64,000 nucleotides of DNA from Flavobacterium sp. PMTSA4. Its GTDB lineage: Bacteria; Bacteroidota; Bacteroidia; Flavobacteriales; Flavobacteriaceae. How positions within the stretch are numbered: position 1 is the first letter of the stretch; each line of letters begins with the position of its first letter. A program made the position numbers and the translations under genes. This document shows, in pieces, positions 1 through 9,032 of the stretch. The stretch is taken from positions 2,480,001 to 2,544,000 of the forward strand of contig NZ_CP134890.1 in NCBI RefSeq assembly GCF_032098525.1, in the 5' to 3' direction. The notes beneath the pieces were generated by a model. It was given only the letters and a program-made list of their open reading frames with translations. It was not told where the DNA came from and made no database searches.

Positions 1-2778
1 GCTAAACCCAAATATTATGTACTCGATATGTTTCCTTATCCTTCGGGTGCAGGATTGCACGTTGGTCATCCGCTTGGGTACATTGCTTCAGATATTGTAG
101 CGCGTTATAAACGTCACAAAGGGTTTAATGTTCTTCATCCGCAAGGTTATGATTCGTTTGGTTTGCCAGCAGAACAATATGCTATTCAAACTGGGCAACA
201 TCCCGAAAAAACAACTCGTGAAAACATTGCTCGCTACCGTGAACAATTGGATAAAATTGGTTTTTCGTTTGATTGGAGTAGAGAAGTGCGTACTTCAAAC
301 GCCGATTATTATAAATGGACACAATGGATTTTCATTCAGTTGTTCAATTCGTGGTACAATAATGATACTGACAAAACCGAAGATATTTCAACCTTAGTTT
401 CACTATTTGAAAAAGAAGGAAACGCTACTGTAAATGCTGTTTGCGATGACAACATCGCATCTTTTTCTTCAAACGAATGGAATGCTTTTTCTTCAGATGA
501 ACAACAAAAAATACTATTACAATACCGATTAACCTATCTGGCAGAAACCGAAGTAAACTGGTGTCCTGCTTTAGGAACGGTTTTAGCTAATGATGAAATT
601 GTTAACGGCGTTTCGGAACGTGGTGGTCATCCTGTAATTCGTAAAAAAATGACTCAATGGTCGATGCGAATTTCTGCTTTTGCCGAACGATTATTACAAG
701 GATTGAATGACATTGATTGGACGGAAAGTTTGAAAGAATCGCAACGAAACTGGATTGGAAAATCAGTTGGAGCAATGGTAACTTTCAATTTAAAAGAAAG
801 CAATCATAAAATAGAAGTTTTTACTACTCGACCTGACACTATTTTTGGGGTTACGTTTATGACTTTAGCGCCAGAACATGATTTGGTTGCAAAAATTACA
901 ACTCCAGAACAAAAAGCAGCGGTTGAAAGTTATATTGAAGCGACTGCAAAACGTTCGGAGCGTGAAAGAATGGCCGATGTTAAAACCATTTCAGGAGTGT
1001 TTACTGGTGCCTATGCCGAGCATCCATTTACCAAAGAACTAATTCCGGTTTGGATTGGCGATTATGTGTTGGCAGGATATGGAACCGGTGCTGTAATGGC
1101 AGTTCCATGTGGCGATGAGCGCGATTATGCCTTTGCTAATTTCTTCAAAGGAACGAACGGAATGCCTGAAATAAAAAACATTTTCAATCAAGACATATCC
1201 CAAGAAGCATTTGCTGCTAAAGAAGGCTTTGAGTTAGTAAACTCCGATTTCCTAAATGGTTTGGGTTACAAAGAAGGAACCAAAAAAGCCATTGAAGCGC
1301 TTGAAAAACTAGGACAAGGAAAAGGAAAAACCAACTACCGTTTGCGTGATGCCGTTTTCTCAAGACAAAGATATTGGGGTGAACCGTTTCCGGTGTATTA
1401 TGTTAATGGTTTACCGCAGATGATTGACAGCAAATATTTGCCAATCGTATTGCCAGAAGTTGAAAAATACCTTCCAACCGAAGATGGACAACCGCCATTG
1501 GGCAATGCAACCACTTGGGCTTGGGACACAAAAGCAAACAATATTGTTAGCAATGATTTGATTGATAACACAACTATTTTTCCTTTGGAATTAAACACTA
1601 TGCCAGGTTGGGCAGGTTCTTCTTGGTATTGGATGCGTTATATGGATGCGCAGAACGATAACGAATTTGCAAGCGAAGAAGCCTTGAAATACTGGCAAAA
1701 CGTAGATTTATATATAGGAGGAAGCGAACACGCTACCGGACATTTATTGTACTCTCGTTTTTGGAACAAGTTTTTAAAAGACATAGGTTTTGCACCAACC
1801 GAAGAACCCTTCAAAAAACTGATTAATCAAGGAATGATTTTGGGGATGAGTGCATTAGTTTATAGAATTTCAGGCACAAATAAATTTGTTTCAAAAAATT
1901 TGAAAAATGATTATGAAACAGAAGAACTTAGAGTTGATGTTAACATAGTTAATGCATCTGATGAAATTGATTTAGATAAACTAAGAAATTGGCTGCCTGA
2001 ATTTAAAAATGCGGAATTCATTACCGAAAAAGGTAAGTATATAGTTGGTAGAGAAGTAGAAAAGATGTCAAAAAGATGGTACAACGTTGTCAATCCAGAT
2101 GATATTTGTAATGAATATGGCGCCGATACCTTGCGTTTGTATGAAATGTTTTTGGGTCCGTTAGAGCAAGCTAAACCTTGGAATACGGCGGGTATTACAG
2201 GCGTTTATGGTTTCCTTAAAAAATTATGGCGTTTGTATTTTGACGACAATGGGTTAGTGGTTACTAACGACGAACCAACGCCAGAAATGTATAAATCATT
2301 ACACAAAACCATCAAAAAAGTAACCGAAGACATCGAGAATTTCTCATTCAACACCTCTGTATCGCAATTCATGATTTGTGTGAATGAATTATCACAATTA
2401 AAATGCCGTCATCGTGCAATATTAGAACCATTGGCTGTTATTATTTCGCCTTATGCGCCACATATCGCCGAAAATTTATGGATGTGGTTAACTTTAGGCA
2501 AAGAGGTTATAAATGAAGATTTGCCTAAAGATTATAAAGGAATTTCAGAAGTTGCTTTCCCAGAGTTTGAAGCCAAATATTTGGTAGAAAGTGAAAAAGA
2601 ATACCCAGTTTCATTCAATGGAAAAATGCGTTTCACCATTAAGTTACCTTTAGATTTGACACCTGCACAAATTGAAGAAATCGTAATGAAAGACGAGCGC
2701 ACTATAGCGCAACTGGCAGGCAATATACCAAAGAAAGTAATCATCGTTCCGGGTAAAATTATCAACTTGGTAGGATAG
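1..2778 (+). CDS. leuS: Leucyl-tRNA synthetase (5' end outside window)
   Basis: Class I aminoacyl-tRNA synthetase that charges tRNA-Leu in the cytoplasm. The reading frame is open from base 1, and the residues before the first ATG at 28 (KPKYYVLDM) match the usual LeuS N-terminus, so the true start lies left of the window and only a few dozen residues are missing. HVGHP just after the edge is the HIGH signature and KMSKR near 2063 is the KMSKS loop. An editing (CP1) domain lies between them, with TTRPDT and the GTGAVMAVP motif. The anticodon-binding domain follows. Extra segments after the first Rossmann half and before KMSKR fit the long LeuS of Bacteroidota. A strong terminator follows. Confidence 0.97.
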   Translation, partial: AKPKYYVLDMFPYPSGAGLHVGHPLGYIASDIVARYKRHKGFNVLHPQGYDSFGLPAEQYAIQTGQHPEKTTRENIARYREQLDKIGFSFDWSREVRTSNADYYKWTQWIFIQLFNSWYNNDTDKTEDISTLVSLFEKEGNATVNAVCDDNIASFSSNEWNAFSSDEQQKILLQYRLTYLAETEVNWCPALGTVLANDEIVNGVSERGGHPVIRKKMTQWSMRISAFAERLLQGLNDIDWTESLKESQRNWIGKSVGAMVTFNLKESNHKIEVFTTRPDTIFGVTFMTLAPEHDLVAKITTPEQKAAVESYIEATAKRSERERMADVKTISGVFTGAYAEHPFTKELIPVWIGDYVLAGYGTGAVMAVPCGDERDYAFANFFKGTNGMPEIKNIFNQDISQEAFAAKEGFELVNSDFLNGLGYKEGTKKAIEALEKLGQGKGKTNYRLRDAVFSRQRYWGEPFPVYYVNGLPQMIDSKYLPIVLPEVEKYLPTEDGQPPLGNATTWAWDTKANNIVSNDLIDNTTIFPLELNTMPGWAGSSWYWMRYMDAQNDNEFASEEALKYWQNVDLYIGGSEHATGHLLYSRFWNKFLKDIGFAPTEEPFKKLINQGMILGMSALVYRISGTNKFVSKNLKNDYETEELRVDVNIVNASDEIDLDKLRNWLPEFKNAEFITEKGKYIVGREVEKMSKRWYNVVNPDDICNEYGADTLRLYEMFLGPLEQAKPWNTAGITGVYGFLKKLWRLYFDDNGLVVTNDEPTPEMYKSLHKTIKKVTEDIENFSFNTSVSQFMICVNELSQLKCRHRAILEPLAVIISPYAPHIAENLWMWLTLGKEVINEDLPKDYKGISEVAFPEFEAKYLVESEKEYPVSFNGKMRFTIKLPLDLTPAQIEEIVMKDERTIAQLAGNIPKKVIIVPGKIINLVG

Positions 2779-2799
2779 AATTTTTTATAACACTATACT

Positions 2800-2835
2800 A
2801 AAATCCAAATCTGTTGAAGATTTGGATTTTTTTTT
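2800..2835 (+). terminator. Rho-independent terminator after leuS
   Basis: A perfect 13-bp stem (left arm 2800-2812, right arm 2818-2830) with a 5-nt loop is followed by a T-run to 2835. It lies 21 nt after the leuS stop codon. Confidence 0.85.
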
Positions 2836-2848
2836 GCTCAAAAACCCC

Positions 2849-3215
2849 TTTTAATACGTTCTGAACTGGTTTTTACACGTCATATAACATGTTTTTGGTG
2901 GTTTCGGACTGGTTTTAATACGTTGGTTAACGTGTTTTTACTGGTTCCGAAATGGTTTTTAGTGGTTCTGAACCTATTAAAAGTGGTTAGTTAACCTAAT
3001 AAAAGTGGTTAAGGAACGTATTAAAAGTGGTTGGTCAACGTATAAAAAGTGGTTCAGGACGTGTAAAAAGTGGTTGGCTAACGTATTAAAAGTGGTTCAG
3101 GACGTATAAAAAGTGGTTCAGGACGTATAAAAAGTGGTTGGTTAACGTATAAAAAGTGGTTCAAGACGTATTAAAAGTAGTTCAGAACGTATTAAAAGTG
3201 GTTTTTGGAACTTTT
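2849..3215. repeat. Helically phased array of 17 degenerate 21-23 bp units with an orientation switch
   Basis: Fills most of the leuS-ald gap. The first six units begin with a T-tract (starts at 2849, 2870, 2892, 2913, 2935, 2956). The next eleven begin with an A-tract followed by GTGGTT (starts at 2979, 3001, 3023, 3045, 3066, 3088, 3109, 3130, 3152, 3173, 3194). Steps are 21 or 22 bp except 23 at the switch, averaging about 21.6 bp, or two helical turns. The A-type unit reads AAAAGTGGTT, then a variable segment such as CAGG or GGTTA, then ACGTAT. T-type units resemble its reverse complement (TTTTAATACGTT). No open frame runs through it and there are no unique spacers. The rest of the gap up to ald (3216-3366) holds only AT-rich sequence and a possible promoter element. 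Confidence 0.8.
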
Positions 3216-3317
3216 TTTGGGTTTATGCAATAAATGAAAATAGGGGGTATATTCAATTAAATATAAAATTTTAAACTAAACTGTTAATTTTTTAGGGGGT
3301 TATTTTGTGAAAAAATG

Positions 3318-3325
3318 TATATTTG
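3318..3325 (+). promoter_or_regulatory. Possible -7 element upstream of ald
   Basis: TATATTTG matches the Bacteroidota -7 consensus TAnnTTTG, about 41 nt before the ATG at 3367. No well-spaced TTG was found, so the call rests on the -7 box alone. It also argues that the in-frame GTG at 3307 is not the start. Confidence 0.35.
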
Positions 3326-3366
3326 AACATGAATTTATAAAAAATAATAGGGTAAAATTAAAAAAT

Positions 3367-4470
3367 ATGAAAATAGGTGTCCCAAAAGAAATAAAGAACA
3401 ATGAAAGCCGCGTTGGTATGACACCCGCAGGTGTTTTCGAACTGACAAAAAACAATCATATCGTTTTTATACAATCAACCGCGGGCGAAGGCAGCGGTTT
3501 TTTTGATGAAGATTATCAGAGCGTTGGCGGTATTATTTTGAAAACTATGGAAGAAGTTTACAGCCTTGCCGATATGATTGTGAAGGTGAAAGAACCTGTA
3601 GAATATGAATATCCGTTGATTAAACCCAATCAAATTATTTTTACCTATTTTCATTTTGCTTCAAGCGAAGAACTCACCTTTGCAATGCTTAACAGCAAAG
3701 CCGTTTGTATTGCCTATGAAACGGTAGAAGATGCCGAAGGAACATTGCCTTTGTTAACCCCAATGTCGGAAGTTGCAGGACGAATGGCCATTCAGCAAGG
3801 CGCTAAATATTTAGAAAAACCTATAAAAGGAAGAGGTGTTTTGCTAGGCGGAGTTCCGGGAGTTCCGCCAGGAAAAGTTTTGGTACTAGGCGCAGGAGTT
3901 GTAGGTGTTCAGGCAGCAAAAATGGCGGCTGGTTTGGGAGCACATGTTACGGTTTTAGATACTAATTTAAAACGTCTTCGTTATGTAAATGATATCATGC
4001 CATCGCACGTGGTTACAGAGTTTTCGAGCGAATATAATATCAGAAAACATATTAAAGACCACGATTTAATTGTGGGTGGAGTTTTAATCAAAGGTTCAAA
4101 AGCACCCAAATTGATTACTAAAGAAATGTTGAAAGAAATGCGTCCGGGAACCGTAATTGTTGATGTTGCCGTAGACCAAGGTGGATGTTTTGAAACTACC
4201 GTGCCAACCACACACGAAAATCCTACCTATATTATAGACGATGTGATTCATTACTGTGTTACCAACATGCCAGGCGCAGTTCCTTATACTTCAACTATGG
4301 CATTAACCAATGTAACGTTGCCTTATGTATTGCAATTGGCAAACTTTGGATGGGAAGAAGCTTGTCAAAAAGATTTGTCTCTACAAAAAGGATTGAACAT
4401 CGTACAAGGAAAATGTGTTTATAGAGAAATCATTGAAGCCTTTGAGTGGAGCGAAAAATTAGTACCTTAA
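3367..4470 (+). CDS. ald: Alanine dehydrogenase
   Basis: NAD-dependent oxidative deamination of L-alanine to pyruvate and ammonia. The start at 3367 (MKIGVPKEIK) gives 367 residues, close to the family's roughly 370. The frame extends back to a GTG at 3307, but those 20 residues look unlike the family and overlap a possible promoter box. The N-terminal catalytic domain carries the conserved KEIKNNESRVG segment and the AYETVE region. The NAD-binding Rossmann domain carries VLGAGVVGVQAAKMA around residues 172-188. NMPGAVPYTST near the C-terminus is the usual family signature. The gene is monocistronic and lies downstream of the phased repeat array. Confidence 0.93.
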   Translation: MKIGVPKEIKNNESRVGMTPAGVFELTKNNHIVFIQSTAGEGSGFFDEDYQSVGGIILKTMEEVYSLADMIVKVKEPVEYEYPLIKPNQIIFTYFHFASSEELTFAMLNSKAVCIAYETVEDAEGTLPLLTPMSEVAGRMAIQQGAKYLEKPIKGRGVLLGGVPGVPPGKVLVLGAGVVGVQAAKMAAGLGAHVTVLDTNLKRLRYVNDIMPSHVVTEFSSEYNIRKHIKDHDLIVGGVLIKGSKAPKLITKEMLKEMRPGTVIVDVAVDQGGCFETTVPTTHENPTYIIDDVIHYCVTNMPGAVPYTSTMALTNVTLPYVLQLANFGWEEACQKDLSLQKGLNIVQGKCVYREIIEAFEWSEKLVP

Positions 4471-4555
4471 ATTTTGACAACTTGTCATAGAGAATAATTT
4501 GGAATATAATTTGCTGTATTTTTTGTAAATTTAAAACAATTAAAAAAAACAAAAA

Positions 4556-5254
4556 ATGATAGGATATTATATACTCTTGGGATTAATTGCTTTAGTGAGT
4601 TGGGCAGTAAGTTCAAAATTAAAAAGCAAGTTTGAAGAATATTCAAAAGTACATCTGCGTAATGGAATGAGTGGTGCAGAGATTGCCGAAAAAATGCTAG
4701 CCGACAACGGAATTTATGATGTTAAAGTAATTTCAACGCCAGGAAGATTAACAGACCATTACAACCCAGCGGATAAAACAGTAAATTTGAGTGAAGCGGT
4801 TTACAACCAAAGAAATGCTGCTGCAGCGGCCGTTGCCGCTCACGAATGTGGTCATGCGGTGCAACATGCTACGGCATATAATATGTTGCAATTGCGTTCG
4901 CAATTAGTGCCAATTGTAAATGTTTCATCCACTTTATCACAATGGTTAATTATGGGTGGATTGATATTAGGAATTGCCAGTAAAGGTTTTTCATTTGGTT
5001 ACATCATTGCAGTTATTGGTTTAATTTTAATGGCTTTTGCAACTGTTTTTTCATTGATTACTTTGCCTGTAGAATATGATGCAAGTAATAGAGCTTTAGC
5101 TTGGTTGAAAAATAAAAATATGTTGAGTCAGCAAGAATATTCAGGTGCCGAAGATGCCTTGAAATGGGCAGCCAGAACGTATGTCGTTGCTGCAATTGGA
5201 GCAGTAGCTTCAATGCTGTATTGGGCATTACAAGTTTTTGGAAGAAGAGATTAA
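4556..5254 (+). CDS. Membrane zinc metallopeptidase, YugP type
   Basis: Family of putative neutral zinc peptidases (PF04298, like Bacillus YugP) with unknown substrate. The 232-residue protein begins with a membrane segment (residues 2-18). Residues 95-100 carry AHECGH, the HExxH zinc site in the form typical of this family, followed by AVQHA. Two further hydrophobic segments lie around residues 125-165 and one near the C-terminus. The active site would lie close to the inner membrane. A bidirectional terminator separates the gene from the convergent Lrp regulator. Confidence 0.85.
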   Translation: MIGYYILLGLIALVSWAVSSKLKSKFEEYSKVHLRNGMSGAEIAEKMLADNGIYDVKVISTPGRLTDHYNPADKTVNLSEAVYNQRNAAAAAVAAHECGHAVQHATAYNMLQLRSQLVPIVNVSSTLSQWLIMGGLILGIASKGFSFGYIIAVIGLILMAFATVFSLITLPVEYDASNRALAWLKNKNMLSQQEYSGAEDALKWAARTYVVAAIGAVASMLYWALQVFGRRD

Positions 5255-5270
5255 GAAAAATAATTAAAAT

Positions 5271-5300
5271 AAAACCGCAACTAATTGTTGCGGTTTTTTT
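5271..5300. terminator. Bidirectional terminator between zinc peptidase and Lrp genes
   Basis: Stem AAAACCGCAAC (5271-5281) pairs with 5287-5297 around a 5-nt loop. A T-run follows on the + strand and an A-run precedes, so it can serve both converging genes. Confidence 0.8.
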
Positions 5301-5314
5301 ATTCTTTTTAAGTT

Positions 5315-5785
5315 CTACACTTGAATTTGTCTTTCGATTTGTTGTTCCAAAGAAATAAAAGTTTCAGTTCTGGAAACACCATCAATAGGTTGGATTTTTT
5401 TGTTGAGTAATTGCATCAAATGTTCGTTATCTCTACAAATGATTTTGATAAGAATACTCCAGTTTCCCGTAGTATAATGACATTCTAGTACTTCTGGAAT
5501 TTTCTTTAATTCTCTAACGGCATCAGCATTGCTAGAAGCTTTATCAAGATAAATACCAATGAAAGCCATCGTTTTATAACCCAAAACTTTATTGTCAATA
5601 ATGAATTTGGAACCCGCAATAACACCAGCATCTTCCAGTTTTCTTAGTCGTTGATGAATGGCAGCACCAGAAATCCCAATTTTATTGGCAATTTGAAGAA
5701 TGGGTTTACGTGCATCTTCCATCAAGTCACGAAGAATTTCTTTATCAATACCATCAATTTCTATTTGTAGCTGATTGATTTTCAT
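5315..5785 (-). CDS. Lrp/AsnC family transcriptional regulator
   Basis: 156-residue amino-acid-responsive regulator. Residues about 5-60 form the winged HTH (IDKEILRDLMEDARKPI, then IGISGAAIHQRLRKLEDAGVI). Residues about 70-150 form the RAM ligand-binding and oligomerisation domain. It lies just upstream of nothing on its own strand but directly follows a saccharopine dehydrogenase-like gene on the minus strand, separated by a terminator and about 100 bp. Control of amino-acid metabolism, possibly of its neighbour, is inferred from the family and position only. Confidence 0.9.
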   Translation of the reverse strand: MKINQLQIEIDGIDKEILRDLMEDARKPILQIANKIGISGAAIHQRLRKLEDAGVIAGSKFIIDNKVLGYKTMAFIGIYLDKASSNADAVRELKKIPEVLECHYTTGNWSILIKIICRDNEHLMQLLNKKIQPIDGVSRTETFISLEQQIERQIQV

Positions 5786-5838
5786 ATTTTGTTATTTGAA
5801 AGCAAAAATAGCAATTTAGTTACTATTTTTAAACAAAA

Positions 5839-5866
5839 AAACCGAAATCGGTTAAGATTTCGGTTT
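5839..5866 (-). terminator. Terminator of the saccharopine dehydrogenase-like gene
   Basis: 11-bp stem AAACCGAAATC (5839-5849) with 5856-5866. The A-rich left flank gives a U-run in minus-strand RNA. Confidence 0.75.
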
Positions 5867-5887
5867 ATAAAGTGTATTTCTTTTAAA

Positions 5888-7261
5888 TTAATTTCCCATC
5901 AATTTATCAGGATTGTATCCAATATAAGGCATTTCGATTTCATTAAAAATAACGCCAAATTCTTCCAGTTCGTTAAGAATAGGTTCATATACTTCTTTTT
6001 TAATTGGAAGTTGCACACCAGGCGTTTTAATTTTTCCATTCAATATTTGCAAAGCAGCCATTGCTACAGGTAACCCAACTGTTTTTGCCATGGCGGTATA
6101 GGTTTGGTCATCGCCAATACACACCATTTTAGAGTCTATTTGTTCTTGTTTGCCATTTAGTTCGTAGCCAAACTTGTGATACATTACAATCATGTCTTTA
6201 TCATTAGGTTCTAAAGACCAGCTTTCGGTTAGAATTTTTTCAAGCATTTGTGCAGGAGTAGCATTTTTTAAACCAATAATTTTGGTAGCATTAAATAAAT
6301 CCAACTCTAATAATTTCTCCCACATAATGTCATCTTGCTCGATGCCAAGTTGCATACGGGTTTTAATTTCTACAGAATCTGTTGGATGATAAGGTAAAAA
6401 CGAATTGATGAAATCACGATAACTCATGTTTTCTGAATTTTCCATCACATAAGTATCATCAGTCATACCAAGTTGTACAAACATATTCCAGGCTTTCGAA
6501 AAGCCAACACGACGAATCGTACCACGATATAAGGTTAGAATATCGTCTAATCCATAAACACTTCTGTATTTTAAAGAATCTCTGTTGCCATAACCTTCAA
6601 ATTTTCCGTAACCTTCAACATGAAGAAATTCGGTTCTACGGAATAATTTATGGTATGGAATGTATTTGTATTTTCCTTCCTGAATAAATTTTGCTGCTCC
6701 ACCTTGACCTGCTAAAACTACATTTCGTGGTGCCCAAGTAAATTTGTAATTCCAAAGATTTGTGTCGCTTTCTGGAGCAACCAATCCACCACAAAATGAT
6801 TCGAATAATAACATTTTTCCACCTTTGGCTCTGATTTCATCAATCACTTTCATTGCACTCATGTGGTCAATTCCTGGATCCAAACCAATTTCGTTCATAA
6901 AGACTAAATTGTTTGCTTTTACTTCGGCATCCAAAGCTTGCATGGCATCAGAAATATAGGAAGCGGTAACCATATTTTTCTTGAAAGTCACACAGTCTTT
7001 TGCGACTTCAATATGCATATGCGCAGGCAACATCGAAATAACAATATCTGCTTTTTGAATTTCCTCTTGTCGCTGAGAAGTGTTGTTAATGTCTAAAGCA
7101 ATAGCCTTGGCATTTGGATGATTGTTGGTCTTCTTTTGTGCTAATTCTAATGATAAATCACCAATTGTTATTAGGAGATTTTCTTCTACAGATTTATTTA
7201 AAAGATATTTTATTAGTGATGATGCTGAACGTCCGGCACCTATGATTAGTATATTTCTCAT
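5888..7261 (-). CDS. Saccharopine dehydrogenase-like oxidoreductase
   Basis: 457 residues of the saccharopine dehydrogenase superfamily (LYS9-like). The N-terminus is a Rossmann fold (NILIIGAGRSASSLIKYLL, residues 3-21) for NAD(P). The remainder matches the catalytic/C-terminal saccharopine dehydrogenase domain, with MNEIGLDPGIDHMSA around residues 122-136 as the recognisable family motif. Expected chemistry is reversible cleavage or formation of saccharopine in lysine metabolism. Other members act on carboxynorspermidine or unknown substrates, so the exact reaction is open. The neighbouring Lrp gene supports an amino-acid role. Confidence 0.82.
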   Translation of the reverse strand: MRNILIIGAGRSASSLIKYLLNKSVEENLLITIGDLSLELAQKKTNNHPNAKAIALDINNTSQRQEEIQKADIVISMLPAHMHIEVAKDCVTFKKNMVTASYISDAMQALDAEVKANNLVFMNEIGLDPGIDHMSAMKVIDEIRAKGGKMLLFESFCGGLVAPESDTNLWNYKFTWAPRNVVLAGQGGAAKFIQEGKYKYIPYHKLFRRTEFLHVEGYGKFEGYGNRDSLKYRSVYGLDDILTLYRGTIRRVGFSKAWNMFVQLGMTDDTYVMENSENMSYRDFINSFLPYHPTDSVEIKTRMQLGIEQDDIMWEKLLELDLFNATKIIGLKNATPAQMLEKILTESWSLEPNDKDMIVMYHKFGYELNGKQEQIDSKMVCIGDDQTYTAMAKTVGLPVAMAALQILNGKIKTPGVQLPIKKEVYEPILNELEEFGVIFNEIEMPYIGYNPDKLMGN

Positions 7262-7318
7262 TCCAAGATTTGTTGTTGAGGCAAATGTATGAAATTGGGA
7301 TTAAATCATTAAAACAAA

Positions 7319-7346
7319 AAAGCACTCCTGAAAAAGTGAGTGCTTT
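7319..7346 (-). terminator. Terminator after the DUF3108/membrane protein pair
   Basis: AAAGCACTC (7319-7327) pairs with GAGTGCTTT (7338-7346). The A-run on the left gives a U-run for minus-strand transcripts ending after 7352. Confidence 0.65.
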
Positions 7347-7351
7347 GGTGT

Positions 7352-7678
7352 TTATTCTAATTCGTTTTCGAGTTCTTCCAATTCTTTTTTAGCTTCTTGT
7401 TTGGTTTCAACTTTTTGCTGTTCAAACTTTTGGTCAACTTCTACTTTGTCTTTTATGAAAACTACTTTTAGCAAAACAATAAATGAACAAATTGCACTTA
7501 AAGTCAATAACCAATTAGGTAATCTTCTTTTATTTTCCTCTGATTTTTTAAGTAATAACAGACTAAAAATTAAAGCTAAACCTATTGGTAAAAAGGCAAT
7601 TGTTCCCATTGGGAGAATTGTAAAAGCTATGGAAAGAACCAAAAACAGTATTGCTAATATTAAAAATATTTTTTTCAT
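7352..7678 (-). CDS. Small membrane protein of unknown function
   Basis: 108 residues, family not recognised. Three hydrophobic segments (about residues 3-20, 26-42 and 56-74) are followed by a charged tail rich in Glu, Lys and Gln (residues 76-108) with coiled-coil character. It starts only 2 nt after the upstream DUF3108 gene's stop codon, so the two are almost certainly cotranscribed. The short, highly charged tail would lie on one face of the membrane. Confidence 0.65.
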   Translation of the reverse strand: MKKIFLILAILFLVLSIAFTILPMGTIAFLPIGLALIFSLLLLKKSEENKRRLPNWLLTLSAICSFIVLLKVVFIKDKVEVDQKFEQQKVETKQEAKKELEELENELE

Positions 7679-7680
7679 GA

Positions 7681-8442
7681 TTAAATTCCGGTTGCTGAGG
7701 TTAAAGCTAACTGTCCAGTTCCAACAGGAATGCTAAATTGTAAAAATGCTGGAATCTTTTTGGCATCAGCCGTTAGCCAAATTAAGTTTTTATCTTTTCC
7801 TCTTAACGCATCGGTTTTAGCACCAATAGATATTTTGTAGCATTCTTTTTTACCAAGATTACCTGCGTTTACAGTTTCTTTACCCATAAATTTCAAGGTA
7901 ACTGGAATTTCTGTTTCATCAAAAACTATCATCATTGATTGAGTTTGACCTGCTTTAAATTTAGAAAAATCTATTGTTCTAACTTTGTATAAAAGAGAAA
8001 TTACGTCTTGTGTATTGGCGCCAATGGTAAATGTTTTTTGGCTTTCAGGTTGGTTTTTTTTGTTTACCGTACTTTTTACATTATTTCCTTTAAAAGTATA
8101 TTTTTCTTTTTTAGTATATCCACCTTCATCAATGCTCCTTTTATATAAACTTGGTTTTAGTGTTGCTGGATTTACATAGGACTCATAAATATCTCTGATT
8201 TTAAAGAAAGAATCCCATTTGGTATAGGTTGACAATTCACAAGAAAGATGTAGATAATTGTTTTTTGAAGTAGTTACATTTTCTGTTGACATAGTTACTT
8301 GAGCAATCTGAGTCATTAAACCACTCATGTTATAGGAACCAGCATAAACTAGTTTTTCTCCTGATTTTATTTGTGCAGAATTGTTGTCTGAGTAAGAAGA
8401 TAAAAGAAAACTAAAACAAACAATTATAAATATCTTTTTCAT
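7681..8442 (-). CDS. DUF3108 secreted protein
   Basis: 253 residues beginning with a signal peptide (MKKIFIIVCFSFLLSS). The body fits DUF3108: an early GEKLVYAGSYNM strand, a middle GGYTKKEKYTF section and a later ISIGAKTDALRG.KNLIWLTADAKKIP segment. Members are periplasmic or outer-membrane-associated beta-rich proteins with no assigned reaction. It forms a two-gene unit with the small membrane protein that follows 2 nt downstream. Confidence 0.75.
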   Translation of the reverse strand: MKKIFIIVCFSFLLSSYSDNNSAQIKSGEKLVYAGSYNMSGLMTQIAQVTMSTENVTTSKNNYLHLSCELSTYTKWDSFFKIRDIYESYVNPATLKPSLYKRSIDEGGYTKKEKYTFKGNNVKSTVNKKNQPESQKTFTIGANTQDVISLLYKVRTIDFSKFKAGQTQSMMIVFDETEIPVTLKFMGKETVNAGNLGKKECYKISIGAKTDALRGKDKNLIWLTADAKKIPAFLQFSIPVGTGQLALTSATGI

Positions 8443-8557
8443 AAAAATAAATTAGAGTGCAAATATAAAACTTAGGTTGTGTTTTTTTATAAATAAATAC
8501 TAATTGTAAAATGAATTTCAACTAATAACGAATAAATTTGCAGAAAAGTATTTTTAT

Positions 8558-8953
8558 ATGTCATCAATTAATACAAAAATCAACCGAATTGCATCTTTTT
8601 TTGGAGTTACTGCAATTATTTTGGGTGCATTTGGAGCACATGCTTTAAAAGAAAAATTATCAATAGAACAATTAGCAACCTTTGAAACAGGTGTAAAATA
8701 TCAAATGTATCATGCCTTGTTTTTACTCTTTTTAGGCTTGCAAATTACTTTCAATGAGAAGTATAAAAAGATAATATTTTACTCTATTTCTTTTGGGGTT
8801 TTATTTTTTTCGGGATCAATTTATTTGCTTGCTACTGGAGAATTATTAGGGTTAGAGTTAAAGTTTTTAGGCCCAATTACACCAATTGGCGGGCTATTTT
8901 TAATTGTTGGTTGGAGTTATTATTTCTTGAACTTCATCAAGAAAAAAAATTAA
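8558..8953 (+). CDS. DUF423 membrane protein
   Basis: 131-residue integral membrane protein with four predicted helices. It shows the DUF423 signature: an N-terminal GAFGAHALKEKLS loop, then TFETGVKYQMYHALFLL, and a C-terminal PITPIGGLFLIVGW helix. Function in this family is unknown. A TAAATTTG box at 8533-8540 could be its promoter -7 element. It is divergent from the DUF3108 pair and lies 79 nt upstream of pckA. Confidence 0.85.
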   Translation: MSSINTKINRIASFFGVTAIILGAFGAHALKEKLSIEQLATFETGVKYQMYHALFLLFLGLQITFNEKYKKIIFYSISFGVLFFSGSIYLLATGELLGLELKFLGPITPIGGLFLIVGWSYYFLNFIKKKN

Positions 8954-8989
8954 TTTTTACTTAACTACAACGTTGTAATAATTAATTTT

Positions 8990-8997
8990 TAACTTTG
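8990..8997 (+). promoter_or_regulatory. Possible pckA promoter -7 element
   Basis: TAACTTTG fits TAnnTTTG. The closest TTG (8973-8975) is only 14 nt upstream, shorter than usual. Confidence 0.35.
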
Positions 8998-9032
8998 TAG
9001 CCTAAAAATATTTCAACACAAACTAAATTTCA

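Noticed and set aside
128..397. Open frame of 89 residues inside leuS
   Set aside because: It is an out-of-frame reading of LeuS coding sequence with no domain or promoter.
2849..3215. CRISPR array
   Set aside because: Units are short, degenerate and contiguous; no constant repeat alternates with unique spacers and no cas genes are near.
3307..3366. Longer ald start at GTG 3307
   Set aside because: The extra 20 residues are not family-like and a possible -7 box at 3318-3325 lies within them; ATG 3367 gives the usual N-terminus.
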